A stretch of 38,655 bases of DNA from Patescibacteria group bacterium UBA1372 (GTDB taxonomy: Bacteria; Patescibacteriota; Microgenomatia; UBA12405), in the NCBI GenBank assembly GCA_002306295.1, contig DBRI01000022.1, forward strand, positions 15,734 to 54,388, in the 5' to 3' direction. The notes below the pieces were generated by a model that saw only the letters and a list, made by a program, of their open reading frames with translations, was not told the origin of the DNA and did not search any database. A program made the position numbers and the translations under genes. Positions 16,406-24,428 of this stretch are shown here, one piece after another; within the stretch, counting starts at the first letter, position 1, and each line of letters starts with the position of its first letter.

Positions 16406-18046
16406 ATGTTTTCAAAAAGAGTCAAATTGTTTAATTATCTTGTAATTGCCTTTTTTATCGGTTCCCTTATAAAAATTTTTAGTATCCAAATAATAAATGG
16501 TCATATTTATAAAAGACAAAGCCAAAAACAAAGTTATCAACTTAACAAAATTCAGCCAGACAGGGGATTAATCTTTTCATCTGACAGTATTCCTCTGGTC
16601 AGTAATCAAACTAAATATCAAATTTCCCTCTATAAACCCAACATGACTGCTTCAGACAATGATTTTATTGGTCTTTTTTCTTCTCTGGTTGACGAAACTG
16701 ATAATGCACTTATCCAAAAATTTTTTAGCAATCAAAACCAACTTTGGATTAGTCTGAATACTTATTTGGATCAAAACCAAATTAGTCATTTAAAAAATTT
16801 CGATGGCATAGTCATAACTCCCCTCCAGATCAGATTTTACCCTGAATCAGCTTTAGCCAAAGACTTAACCGGATTTCTAAGCCAAAACAGACACGGACTT
16901 CTAACAGGCTACGATGGTTTGGAAGGATACTATAATCAAAGATTAACTGGCCGAACCGGTTTTATTTGGCAAACCAAAGATGCTGTCGGTCAATCGGTTT
17001 TTAGTCAACTAAACTGGTCAAAACCAAAAATTGACGGCACGTCTCTCCATACTTCTATCAATAAATATATTCAATTTGTAGTCGAAGAAGAATTAAGCCA
17101 GGGTTTAGTCAATTATCAAGCTGAATCAATTTCAGCCGTAGTTATGGAATCTTTAACAGGTGCAATAGTAGCTATGTCTACCAAAGAAGCCAGCCCTAGT
17201 GCTGTTGCCAAAAACAGAGTTATTACTGACCTCTATGAACCTGGATCTATTTTTAAACCAATCACTGTCTCTATTGCTCTAGACAGTCTTTCAATTAATA
17301 AAGATTTTATTTGTCAAAAATGTGATCAGGACAGGTTTATAGATGGACATCAAATTACTAACTGGGATTTTCAAAATCACCCCGATAGCAACCTTAAAGA
17401 CATTATCAAAAATTCAGATAATATAGGTATGTCATATGTTATGGATGAAATTGATTTTGATATCTTTCTAAAATATACGTCCCAACTTGGCTTAAATCAA
17501 AAAACTGGTATTGATCTTCAGGGTGAATCTAAACCAAAATTTGATAAAAATTTCTGGTCAGCTCTAGAAATTGCTACCGCTTCTTTTGGTCAGGGTTTTG
17601 CCATTACCAATATTCAAATGCTGACTGCTTTCAACTCCATTGCTGCAAACGGCCAATTATTTGGCCCCAGGGTTGTCAGCTCTTTTCAAGATCAGGATAA
17701 AACTAAAACTAACCCTGTTAAATCTAAACAAGTCTTTTCAAAAACTACCACCGACTATGTAAAAACTCTTTTGAAAAATAATGTTGACAATAGTAATTTA
17801 AGTAAACTTAATACAACCAAACTAGATGTTTGTGGTAAAACCGGTACTGCTCAAGTTGCCAAAGATGGACAATATGGCCAGGATACTAACGCCTCTTTTA
17901 TTGCCTTTTTTCCCTGTACAAACCCACTTTATACAATTAGCGTTACTGTCAGATACCCAAAAACTTCTCCCTGGGGTGATTCGACTGCTGCTCCAATCTG
18001 GTTTAACATAGCTAAAAAAATCGAATTAAACTCACAAATGTTATAA
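16406..18046 (+). CDS. ftsI: Septal peptidoglycan transpeptidase FtsI (class B PBP)
   Basis: 546 residues with one N-terminal membrane helix (10-30). The dimerisation domain has a degenerate form of the usual RGxIxDRxG (PDRGLIFSSD). The transpeptidase domain holds all three active-site motifs: S281-I-F-K284, S337-D-N339 and K478-T-G480. It cross-links stem peptides at the septum with FtsW. The presence of an intact D,D-transpeptidase argues that this cell makes a cross-linked wall with a D-Ala-type donor. No PASTA domain is present. Confidence 0.95.
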   Translation: MFSKRVKLFNYLVIAFFIGSLIKIFSIQIINGHIYKRQSQKQSYQLNKIQPDRGLIFSSDSIPLVSNQTKYQISLYKPNMTASDNDFIGLFSSLVDETDNALIQKFFSNQNQLWISLNTYLDQNQISHLKNFDGIVITPLQIRFYPESALAKDLTGFLSQNRHGLLTGYDGLEGYYNQRLTGRTGFIWQTKDAVGQSVFSQLNWSKPKIDGTSLHTSINKYIQFVVEEELSQGLVNYQAESISAVVMESLTGAIVAMSTKEASPSAVAKNRVITDLYEPGSIFKPITVSIALDSLSINKDFICQKCDQDRFIDGHQITNWDFQNHPDSNLKDIIKNSDNIGMSYVMDEIDFDIFLKYTSQLGLNQKTGIDLQGESKPKFDKNFWSALEIATASFGQGFAITNIQMLTAFNSIAANGQLFGPRVVSSFQDQDKTKTNPVKSKQVFSKTTTDYVKTLLKNNVDNSNLSKLNTTKLDVCGKTGTAQVAKDGQYGQDTNASFIAFFPCTNPLYTISVTVRYPKTSPWGDSTAAPIWFNIAKKIELNSQML

Positions 18047-18047
18047 T
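18039..18047 (+). promoter_or_regulatory. Extended -10 of murE
   Basis: TGTTATAAT, with TATAAT at 18042-18047, lies 7 nt before the GTG start at 18055 and overlaps the end of ftsI. It allows internal, probably leaderless, transcription of the downstream mur genes. Confidence 0.55.
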
Positions 18048-18054
18048 CTTTTTA

Positions 18055-19317
18055 GTGTTTCAAGCCTTAAAAAATATCTTCTGGCACCAACCTCTAAGCT
18101 TACTTGCCAGAGCCTACTATCTCTTTCCAGACAAAAAACTAACCATAATTGGTATAACAGGCACTGATGGTAAAACCACTACTGCTCACCTCATTTATCA
18201 TGTCCTTAAAAATGCTAATTTACCTGTTTCTCTTATCAGTACCATTGAAGCCAGAATTGGTGACCAAGTAGTCAACACCGGTCTTCATACTACCAGCCCA
18301 GATAAATTTAAAACTTTTAATCTTATCAGACAAATTTCTAAATCCGGCTCAAAATATTTAGTAGCTGAAGTCACCGCACACGGCATTGATCAACATAGAT
18401 TTGCCAATATCATCTTTGATATAGGTATTATTACCAACACTAGTCATGAACACCTGGATGATTTTAAAACCATCAAAAAATACATCCTAACCAAAGTTAA
18501 ACTTCTTAAAAATTCCAAAATTGCTATTATCAATAAAGATGACGACTCTTATTCTTATTCAAATTTAATAAAATCTAAAAAGATCTTTTACAGTCGAAAA
18601 GTTGGCTCTACTTATCAAGCCAAAAATATCAGGCTAACTCCCGACAGTCTCTCATTTAACTGTCACCAAACCAAGTTTGTAACCGACAGCATCTATGAAT
18701 ATCAGATATATAATATCCTAGCTGCCTATATTGCCTGTAAAAAATTGAAAATTAAAGATTCTGTTTTTCTGGATACTATCAAAAATTTTCCAGAAGTTAA
18801 GGGTAGACGTCAACATATAGACAATTCTCTTGGCTTTAAAACTATTGTAGATTTTGCTCACACTCCAAAAGCTCTAACAGAAACATTAAAAAGTTTAAAA
18901 AAACAAACAAAAAATCGATTAATAGTCATTTTTGGAGCCACTGGCGGCAGAGATAAAACCAAAAGACCTTTGATGGGCTTGGCCGTCTCAAAATATGCCG
19001 ATATTGCCCTTATTACCGCCGACGATACCCGACTGGAAAATATAAGGGATATTAATAATCAAATAATTTCAGGTATACCCAAAAATTGTCAATTCTTAAA
19101 ATCTAACCAAACAAAATCTATTGATCCAAAACGATTTACTTATTTTGACATTGTCAATAGACAAGATGCTTTTAATCTGGCAGTTAAAATTGCCTTACCT
19201 GGGGATACCATAGTTGCCTGTGGAAAAGGCCACGAAACCACTATCCTTCATGGCAAAACTGATTATCCCTGGTCTGAAGCCGAAGCCTTTAGGACTGCTT
19301 TTAAACTCAAAAAATAA
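18055..19317 (+). CDS. murE: MurE-type Mur ligase lacking the N-terminal UDP-binding domain
   Basis: 420 residues from GTG. The ATP-binding loop GITGTDGKTTTAHL is at residues 33-46 (K40), whereas in usual ~490-residue MurE proteins it lies near residue 110. Only ~30 residues precede it, so the uridine-binding D1 domain is missing; upstream is FtsI coding sequence, so no extension is hidden. Further motifs: TSHEHLD, KGRRQHID, VDFAHTPKAL, GATGGRDKTKRPLM and GKGHETTILHG, all MurE-like. The amino-acid-selecting DNPR position reads DDTR, so the third residue of the stem peptide cannot be assigned to DAP or Lys. Confidence 0.85.
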   Translation: MFQALKNIFWHQPLSLLARAYYLFPDKKLTIIGITGTDGKTTTAHLIYHVLKNANLPVSLISTIEARIGDQVVNTGLHTTSPDKFKTFNLIRQISKSGSKYLVAEVTAHGIDQHRFANIIFDIGIITNTSHEHLDDFKTIKKYILTKVKLLKNSKIAIINKDDDSYSYSNLIKSKKIFYSRKVGSTYQAKNIRLTPDSLSFNCHQTKFVTDSIYEYQIYNILAAYIACKKLKIKDSVFLDTIKNFPEVKGRRQHIDNSLGFKTIVDFAHTPKALTETLKSLKKQTKNRLIVIFGATGGRDKTKRPLMGLAVSKYADIALITADDTRLENIRDINNQIISGIPKNCQFLKSNQTKSIDPKRFTYFDIVNRQDAFNLAVKIALPGDTIVACGKGHETTILHGKTDYPWSEAEAFRTAFKLKK

Positions 19318-19320
19318 TAG

Positions 19321-19929
19321 ATGCCTAAATACAACCTTACACCAAATTTACCACTTGAAATTATTTATCAGAAAGGGTTTTTACCTCAAAGAAACAATCA
19401 AAAATATTTTTACCAAGACTCATCATCCAGAAGCAATCTAACCAACGCCACACTTTCTTCAGAAAACAGGCGAATTCTAAAAAAGACTCAAAAATTCGGC
19501 CATAAAATTGAATCTATTGATCAATTCGATTTTAATTCCCAAGTCCTAAAAAAATGTTCAACTTGGTCAAAACAATTAAATTGGAAATTTCCCAGCAGTT
19601 CCATAAAAACAATTTTCACTAACCACTTATTTAATTATATTTACACCTGGTCAGATACAGACAAAGTCGTCGGCTATTCTATCTGTTTGTTTGAAAAAAA
19701 TTTTTCCCACATAGCCTACGTATTTTATGACCCGGCTTACACCAAAACAGATTTACCTATTAGATTGTCTCTTCAAGTCATAATTGATTCAATCGACAAA
19801 AATCTATCCTTTTGTTATCTGGGTAGATTCAACCCCATTCTTAAAACCGGTTTTTACAAAAGAAACTTTCCTAATTTTCAAATTTACAATTACAAACTTA
19901 AAACTTGGCAAGATTTTAAAAAATCATGA
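19321..19929 (+). CDS. ATE/Bpt-like aminoacyl-tRNA transferase-fold protein (tentative)
   Basis: 202 residues. The layout resembles the C-terminal, GNAT-like domain of arginyl/leucyl-tRNA-protein transferases (ATE1/Bpt): SSENRRILKKTQKFGHKIE corresponds to the basic S-x-x-x-R-x-L-x-K stretch, then HIAYVFYDPAY to the Y-x-F-F-D-P-E-Y segment, then FCYLGRFNP to YLGY. The Cys-rich N-terminal motif of Bpt is absent. It sits between two Mur ligase genes, with a 3-nt gap to murE and a 4-nt overlap downstream. A role in adding an amino acid from tRNA to a wall precursor, as Fem proteins do, is an inference. The fold assignment is from by-eye comparison only. Confidence 0.5.
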   Translation: MPKYNLTPNLPLEIIYQKGFLPQRNNQKYFYQDSSSRSNLTNATLSSENRRILKKTQKFGHKIESIDQFDFNSQVLKKCSTWSKQLNWKFPSSSIKTIFTNHLFNYIYTWSDTDKVVGYSICLFEKNFSHIAYVFYDPAYTKTDLPIRLSLQVIIDSIDKNLSFCYLGRFNPILKTGFYKRNFPNFQIYNYKLKTWQDFKKS

Positions 19930-21239
19930 ATATCTATATTGTCGGTATTGCCGGTAAAATGACTGCTCCCTTAGCAGTCGAACTGAAAAACTTAGGCCAT
20001 CAAGTCAGCGGCTCAGATCAATCTTTAATTTACCCACCCATCAGTACTCTTCTTAAAAAAAATAAAATTCCAGTTAACAAGAGTTTGATTAGTTCAAAGA
20101 TTGACCTAGCTATTATTGGCTCAAGCTACAAAAAATTTTCCAATACCAGAAAAGATTACCAGGATATTTTAAAGCTAAATATACCCCACACTTCTGCAAC
20201 TAAATATATTGCTCAAAACATCGTCAAACCAAATTCTATAATTGTAGCCGGCTCATTTGGTAAAACTACCATAACCGGACTATTAAGTTTAATTTTAAAA
20301 AATTCAGATTTAAACCCTAGTTATCTAATTGGTGATGTTGTTTTAAACAAAATTCCATCTCTAAAAATTAGCAACTCTGTTTGGTCAATTGTAGAAGGAG
20401 ACGAATCCATAAATGGCCTGGACACAAAAGCCAAATTTTTATATTACCGTTCTTTATACGTTATTATTACTAGCGTCAATTGGGAACACACTGATAGCTA
20501 CAATAGTCTGGCTAAAAACTTAGAAGCTTATAAAAAATTAATTCAATCTATTCCTGAAAATGGAGTTTTAGTTTATAATCCGGATGATTTAAATTTAGTC
20601 AAATTAACAAAATTTTGCCGTGCTCCTATTATTGCTTACAACAAGAAACTTAAATTTAATACCAGCCTAATTGGGGTTTATAATCAGCAAAATATTCAAG
20701 CTGCCTATACCTTAGCTCAATTTCTAAACATACCACAGGCTATCATTCAAAAATCGATTAAATCATACAAAGGTATTAGCAGAAGACTTCAAAACCTTGG
20801 TACTTTTGGGAGTATTACATTCATCGATGATTTTGCTCAATCTCCACCCAGAATCAAATCAGCTCTTGATGCCATATCGACTGCCTTTCCCAAACAAAAA
20901 ATTGTAGTTCTTTTCGAACCTCATGCTTCCTTTTTACAAGATAAAGACACAATCTCAAAATTAAAAGACGCTTTTTGCAAAGCTGATCAGGTAATTTTGG
21001 CAAAAATACCATACAAAAAAGATTATAAAAAACAGCCTAGACTTAGTTTTAAAAACTTCAAAAAAACACTGGGGTCAAAAGTAATTTATTTGCCTCTATA
21101 CGATCAAATATATGACTATTTAACTATAAATTTACCCGTTAACTCCATCTTAATTCATATGAGCTCGGGTGGAGCTGTAGGTATCAAAACCTTTTCCAAA
21201 ATAATTAACTACTTTAAAAATAAACCACTTAAGGGTTAA
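19926..21239 (+). CDS. MurC/Mpl-like UDP-MurNAc ligase
   Basis: 437 residues with all three Mur ligase domains. N-terminal NIYIVGIAGKMTAPLA and GHQVSGSDQ resemble MurC/Mpl. The ATP loop is VAGSFGKTTITGLL (K113), with Ser where His usually stands. The central EGDESINGLDTKAKFLYYRS and SVNWEHTDSY match Mpl (EADEYDT...KFxHYRP...FDHAD) better than MurC. C-terminal FIDDFAQSPPRIKSAL and VVLFEPHAS are family motifs. MurC adds L-Ala to UDP-MurNAc, whereas Mpl reattaches recovered tripeptide. With no other MurC in the window, either role is possible. Confidence 0.8.
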   Translation: MNIYIVGIAGKMTAPLAVELKNLGHQVSGSDQSLIYPPISTLLKKNKIPVNKSLISSKIDLAIIGSSYKKFSNTRKDYQDILKLNIPHTSATKYIAQNIVKPNSIIVAGSFGKTTITGLLSLILKNSDLNPSYLIGDVVLNKIPSLKISNSVWSIVEGDESINGLDTKAKFLYYRSLYVIITSVNWEHTDSYNSLAKNLEAYKKLIQSIPENGVLVYNPDDLNLVKLTKFCRAPIIAYNKKLKFNTSLIGVYNQQNIQAAYTLAQFLNIPQAIIQKSIKSYKGISRRLQNLGTFGSITFIDDFAQSPPRIKSALDAISTAFPKQKIVVLFEPHASFLQDKDTISKLKDAFCKADQVILAKIPYKKDYKKQPRLSFKNFKKTLGSKVIYLPLYDQIYDYLTINLPVNSILIHMSSGGAVGIKTFSKIINYFKNKPLKG

Positions 21240-21242
21240 ACT

Positions 21243-21248
21243 TAAACT
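21243..21248 (+). promoter_or_regulatory. Possible -10 of murA
   Basis: TAAACT lies 9 nt before the murA ATG (21258), in the 18-nt gap after the MurC/Mpl-like gene. It is one of the weaker members of the leaderless series; no -35 is evident. Confidence 0.35.
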
Positions 21249-21257
21249 ATTCAATTT

Positions 21258-22589
21258 ATGTCAAGATATATCATCAACGGCGGCAAACCCCTAGAAGGAG
21301 AAGTTTCTATTAGAGGCGCCAAAAATGCCGGCTTCAAAGAAATTATTGCTAGTCTTTTAACAGACCAGCCTTGTCTAATTACTAATCTGCCTCAAATTTC
21401 AGATGTCAGATTAACTACTAGCATAGCTACTCAATTGGGTTCAATTGTTGAACAATTTGGCCAACATAGTTTAAAAATTCATACACCTGCTATTACTTCT
21501 TCGACTATACCAAGAGGTACTGGCGAAAAATCAAGAACCTCCTTTATTTTTACCGGTCCACTATTAGCTAGAACCGGTAAAATAACTTTTCCTACCCCCG
21601 GGGGAGATAAGCTTGGCAACCGTCCTCTCGATAGACTTTTTGAATGTCTGACTCAGATGGGTGTCACAATTGACCAATCTGATAGTTCTGTAACAATGAC
21701 TACCGACAAGCTTATTGGCACCCAATATACCTTTCCTAAACCCTCTCACACCTCAACTGAAGTAATCCTAATGACTGCCAGTTTGGCACAAGGTCAAACC
21801 ACCATTAAAAACGCCGCCAGAGAACCTGAAATTGACGATCTTATCACTATGCTTAATAGTATGGGAGCAGATATCCAAAGAGATCCTAAAGACTCGTCCA
21901 CTATCTACATCCAGGGTGTTAAAAAACTAACCGGCACCAATCACCAAGTCATAAGTGACAGAAACGAGACAGTTACTTTTGCCTGTGCTGCTCTTAGCAC
22001 CAAAGGATCAATTAATATTTTAAAAGTTGATCCCCAAATTATTAAAAAATTTTTAGAAATCATTTCTACCATGGGAGCCAAAGTCAGTGGTGGCGAAGAC
22101 GAAATTTCTATTGCCTGGGATGGACCACTTAAAGCAATTAATATCGAAACAGAACCGGAACCCGGTTTTATGACTGATTGGCAGGCTGTTTTTAGTCTAG
22201 TTTTAACTCAAGCTGTCGGTTGCAGCCAGGTTATTGAAAGAATTTTTCCTTATAGATTTCAACACATTGATACACTCAATGCTATGGGTGCCAAAACTAA
22301 GTTTTTTAACCCAGACATTAAAGATCCTGATAATTATTATCACTTTAATCCAGAAAACAATAAACCTGAATATTTTCATGGAGTCAAAATATATGGACCT
22401 ACCAAGCTTACTCCCACCAACCTAAAAGTAAACGACTTGAGAGCCGGCGCCATGGCTACTCTGGCGGCTTTGACTGCTCAAGGTCAATCGATAGTTGAAG
22501 GTGTAGAATTTATAGAAAGGGGTTATGAAAAATTAGCTGAAAGATTAGTTGCTCTGGGTGCTGATATCAAATATATTAAAAAAACATGA
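21258..22589 (+). CDS. murA: UDP-GlcNAc 1-carboxyvinyltransferase MurA, Cys-to-Asp type
   Basis: 443 residues. It performs the first committed step of peptidoglycan synthesis, adding enolpyruvate from PEP to UDP-GlcNAc. The substrate Lys/Asn are in SIRGAKNAG (residues 18-25). The SRTSFIFTGPLLAR strand is followed by the active-site loop TPGGDKLGNRPLD. Its position equivalent to E. coli Cys115 is Asp117. The Cys-to-Asp change is known in other bacteria to keep activity and prevent fosfomycin alkylation. The later GFMTDWQA supplies the conserved Asp. It ends in a 4-nt overlap with mraY. Confidence 0.95.
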   Translation: MSRYIINGGKPLEGEVSIRGAKNAGFKEIIASLLTDQPCLITNLPQISDVRLTTSIATQLGSIVEQFGQHSLKIHTPAITSSTIPRGTGEKSRTSFIFTGPLLARTGKITFPTPGGDKLGNRPLDRLFECLTQMGVTIDQSDSSVTMTTDKLIGTQYTFPKPSHTSTEVILMTASLAQGQTTIKNAAREPEIDDLITMLNSMGADIQRDPKDSSTIYIQGVKKLTGTNHQVISDRNETVTFACAALSTKGSINILKVDPQIIKKFLEIISTMGAKVSGGEDEISIAWDGPLKAINIETEPEPGFMTDWQAVFSLVLTQAVGCSQVIERIFPYRFQHIDTLNAMGAKTKFFNPDIKDPDNYYHFNPENNKPEYFHGVKIYGPTKLTPTNLKVNDLRAGAMATLAALTAQGQSIVEGVEFIERGYEKLAERLVALGADIKYIKKT

Positions 22590-23620
22590 TTCATCTATAC
22601 CTTGGTTTAACTATTTTTTCTTTTTTAATTACTTCAATTTTGACCGTACCCTTTATTAACTTTTTATACAAAATTAAATTCAGACGTCAAAAACAAATTA
22701 CTCTCGATTTTCAAAACAAGAGAACTACAATTTTTGATAAATTTCATTCACAAAAACAAGGTACTCCGGTTGGTGGCGGTATTTTAATTATCTTGGCTGT
22801 GACTCTAATTTTTCTAATCATCTTACCTATTATGCAAATCAGCAATATTTATATTAGTCAAAATTATAATTTTTTAACCGAAATTTTTATAATCTTTTTT
22901 ACTTTCTTAAGTTTTGGTCTGCTTGGTTTATATGATGACATTCTTAAATTTTTCAACTTTAAAAAATCCGGTTTTTTTGGTCTTCGTATGAAACACAAGC
23001 TTTTCTTACAATTTTTTTTAGCTACTATAATTTCACTTCTAATTCATTTTAATCTAAAAATTGATTTTATTTACTTACCTTTATTTGGTCCTATCAAGCT
23101 TGGCTTTATGTTTATCCCCATTTCTGTCATATTTATCACTAGCTTTGCCAATTTTTTTAATATCACTGATGGACTTGATGGCTTGTCCTGTGGCCTTTTA
23201 ATGGTAGCCTTATTTGCTTTTTCAATTTTGGCTGGTAGTAGTTTTGATACTCCCATTTCGATATTTATATCTCTCTGGATTGGATCATTAATTGCTTTTC
23301 TTTATTTTAATGTCTATCCAGCCAGAATTTGGCTTGGAGATGTTGGTGCTCTGTCTTTTGGTGCCACTCTGGCCGTAATCGCTCTAATATTGGGTAAAAT
23401 AATACCCCTAGCAATTGTTGGTGGCCTTTTTATTGTTGAAGGTCTTAGCTCTGCCGCTCAAATTATTTCAAAGAAATATTTTGCTAAAAAATTACTACCG
23501 GCTGCCCCCCTCCACTTAACTCTTCAACGAAACGGTTGGGAAGAACCAAAAATTGTCAGTAGAGCCTGGTTGGCTGCTTTAATGTTAGCTGTTTTTGGAC
23601 TATGGCTAGGTCTAATTTAG
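22586..23620 (+). CDS. mraY: Phospho-MurNAc-pentapeptide transferase MraY
   Basis: 344 residues, about ten membrane helices. Characteristic cytoplasmic motifs: KQGTPVGGG, LLGLYDDILKFF, the double-Asp NFFNITDGLDGLSCG and RIWLGDVGALSFG. The last loop reads PLHLTLQRNGWEEPKIV, so the usual His-His-His is H310-L-T. It transfers phospho-MurNAc-peptide to undecaprenyl phosphate, making lipid I. It overlaps murA and the following hydrolase gene (19 nt), so the hydrolase is tightly coupled to it. WecA-like substrate use is possible but less likely given the neighbours. Confidence 0.92.
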   Translation: MIHLYLGLTIFSFLITSILTVPFINFLYKIKFRRQKQITLDFQNKRTTIFDKFHSQKQGTPVGGGILIILAVTLIFLIILPIMQISNIYISQNYNFLTEIFIIFFTFLSFGLLGLYDDILKFFNFKKSGFFGLRMKHKLFLQFFLATIISLLIHFNLKIDFIYLPLFGPIKLGFMFIPISVIFITSFANFFNITDGLDGLSCGLLMVALFAFSILAGSSFDTPISIFISLWIGSLIAFLYFNVYPARIWLGDVGALSFGATLAVIALILGKIIPLAIVGGLFIVEGLSSAAQIISKKYFAKKLLPAAPLHLTLQRNGWEEPKIVSRAWLAALMLAVFGLWLGLI

Positions 23621-24264
23621 ATAAATTAAAAAAATATATTGATAGTTATATTGACCTGCCTTATTGGTCGAACAAACTTAGAAATGGCCAAATAATCGAT
23701 AACGGCCCTTTTGGAGGCAAGGGTACAACTGCCCAAATTAGAGAAATTACTCCCTCTAACCTAAAATCTATTGATATTTACAGATTTCAAAAAAAGCACA
23801 AAATAGGCATAGATTGCTCTGGCCTTACTTATCACCTTTTAAACTATTGGTGTAAACTTCATACCGGCAAGTCTATTAAAACTAAAATAATCGGTACAGA
23901 GGGCAAATTTGGCCCAAAACGGGTTAATGTTCAGATGCTTTCCAGTCCCCAAAATTCGATTAAAATAAGCAACCTATCAGACATAAAAACAGCTGATCTA
24001 ATAGTCATTGACCAAAAAAAACATGTTTTGTTCGTCATTGAAAAAATAAAAGACAAAATTTATTACGTCCACAGCAGTCAAAAAACTAAAAAGACTGGAG
24101 TTCACTACGGCACCATTACTCTAACTAATCCTGATAAACCCCTAAATTATCAACAATTTTCTGATATTACCAAAACAAACATTGGCTACCAAAATCTATT
24201 TTTCTCAAACAAAGGCGACGGTATCTACAGACTTATTTCTCTTCAATCAATTCCCCGTATTTAA
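23602..24264 (+). CDS. NlpC/P60-like cysteine peptidase or transferase
   Basis: 220 residues with the papain-like NlpC/P60 pattern: GIDCSGLTYHLL with Cys72, KKHVLFVIEK with His141, and a third polar residue in YYVHSSQ (His157). Classic members cut D-Glu-DAP bonds in peptidoglycan, and others act as acyltransferases. There is no signal peptide or membrane helix, so it would work in the cytoplasm, unusual for a wall hydrolase. That fits precursor editing or recycling better. It overlaps mraY by 19 nt, and its last 32 nt overlap the minus-strand LysW-like gene. Confidence 0.75.
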   Translation: MARSNLDKLKKYIDSYIDLPYWSNKLRNGQIIDNGPFGGKGTTAQIREITPSNLKSIDIYRFQKKHKIGIDCSGLTYHLLNYWCKLHTGKSIKTKIIGTEGKFGPKRVNVQMLSSPQNSIKISNLSDIKTADLIVIDQKKHVLFVIEKIKDKIYYVHSSQKTKKTGVHYGTITLTNPDKPLNYQQFSDITKTNIGYQNLFFSNKGDGIYRLISLQSIPRI

Positions 24265-24397
24265 GCGGGTTTACGGATAAAATTTCTACTTCTGTAGCAC
24301 ACGCTGGACATTCCAATATGTCTCCAATGGCAATTTTTTGCTTAATAGTAAATTTTGCTTTACAATCTGGGCAGATGAGCTTTATTACTTTTTTCAT
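24233..24397 (-). CDS. lysW: LysW-like amino-group carrier/zinc-ribbon protein, 54 aa
   Basis: ATG at 24397-24395, TAA at 24235-24233. 54 residues, the length of Thermus LysW. Two CPxC knuckles (C9/C12 and C30/C33) flank a beta hairpin, followed by IGDILECPAC and EVEILSVNPLK, which align with the LysW pattern GEIVECPDC..ELEVVSLDPxK. LysW carries alpha-aminoadipate or glutamate on its C-terminal Glu during lysine or arginine synthesis. Here the tail is ELIEEK instead of the usual EDWGE, so the attachment residue is displaced by a final Lys. It is the only minus-strand gene before 36569. No lysine pathway genes are nearby, so function is open; a stand-alone zinc ribbon partner of the PLP enzyme is another possibility. 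Confidence 0.75.
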   Translation of the reverse strand: MKKVIKLICPDCKAKFTIKQKIAIGDILECPACATEVEILSVNPLKYGELIEEK

Positions 24398-24411
24398 ACA
24401 CTTTTTCAATC

Positions 24412-24428
24412 TATAATATCCTATTATA
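24412..24428. promoter_or_regulatory. Divergent overlapping -10 elements in a perfect dyad
   Basis: TATAATATCCTATTATA is an inverted repeat with 7-nt arms and a 3-nt spacer. The left arm gives TATAAT (24412-24417), 10 nt before the plus-strand PLP gene ATG at 24428. The right arm gives TATAAT on the minus strand (24428-24423), 25 nt before the LysW-like ATG at 24397. Both genes could therefore start from one shared site, and a single bound regulator could affect both. Confidence 0.5.

Noticed and set aside
24338..24427. Start of the PLP enzyme at ATG 24338
   Set aside because: The extra 30 residues are antisense to the LysW-like gene, lie upstream of the TATAAT, and do not look like the family; ATG 24428 gives the normal N terminus.
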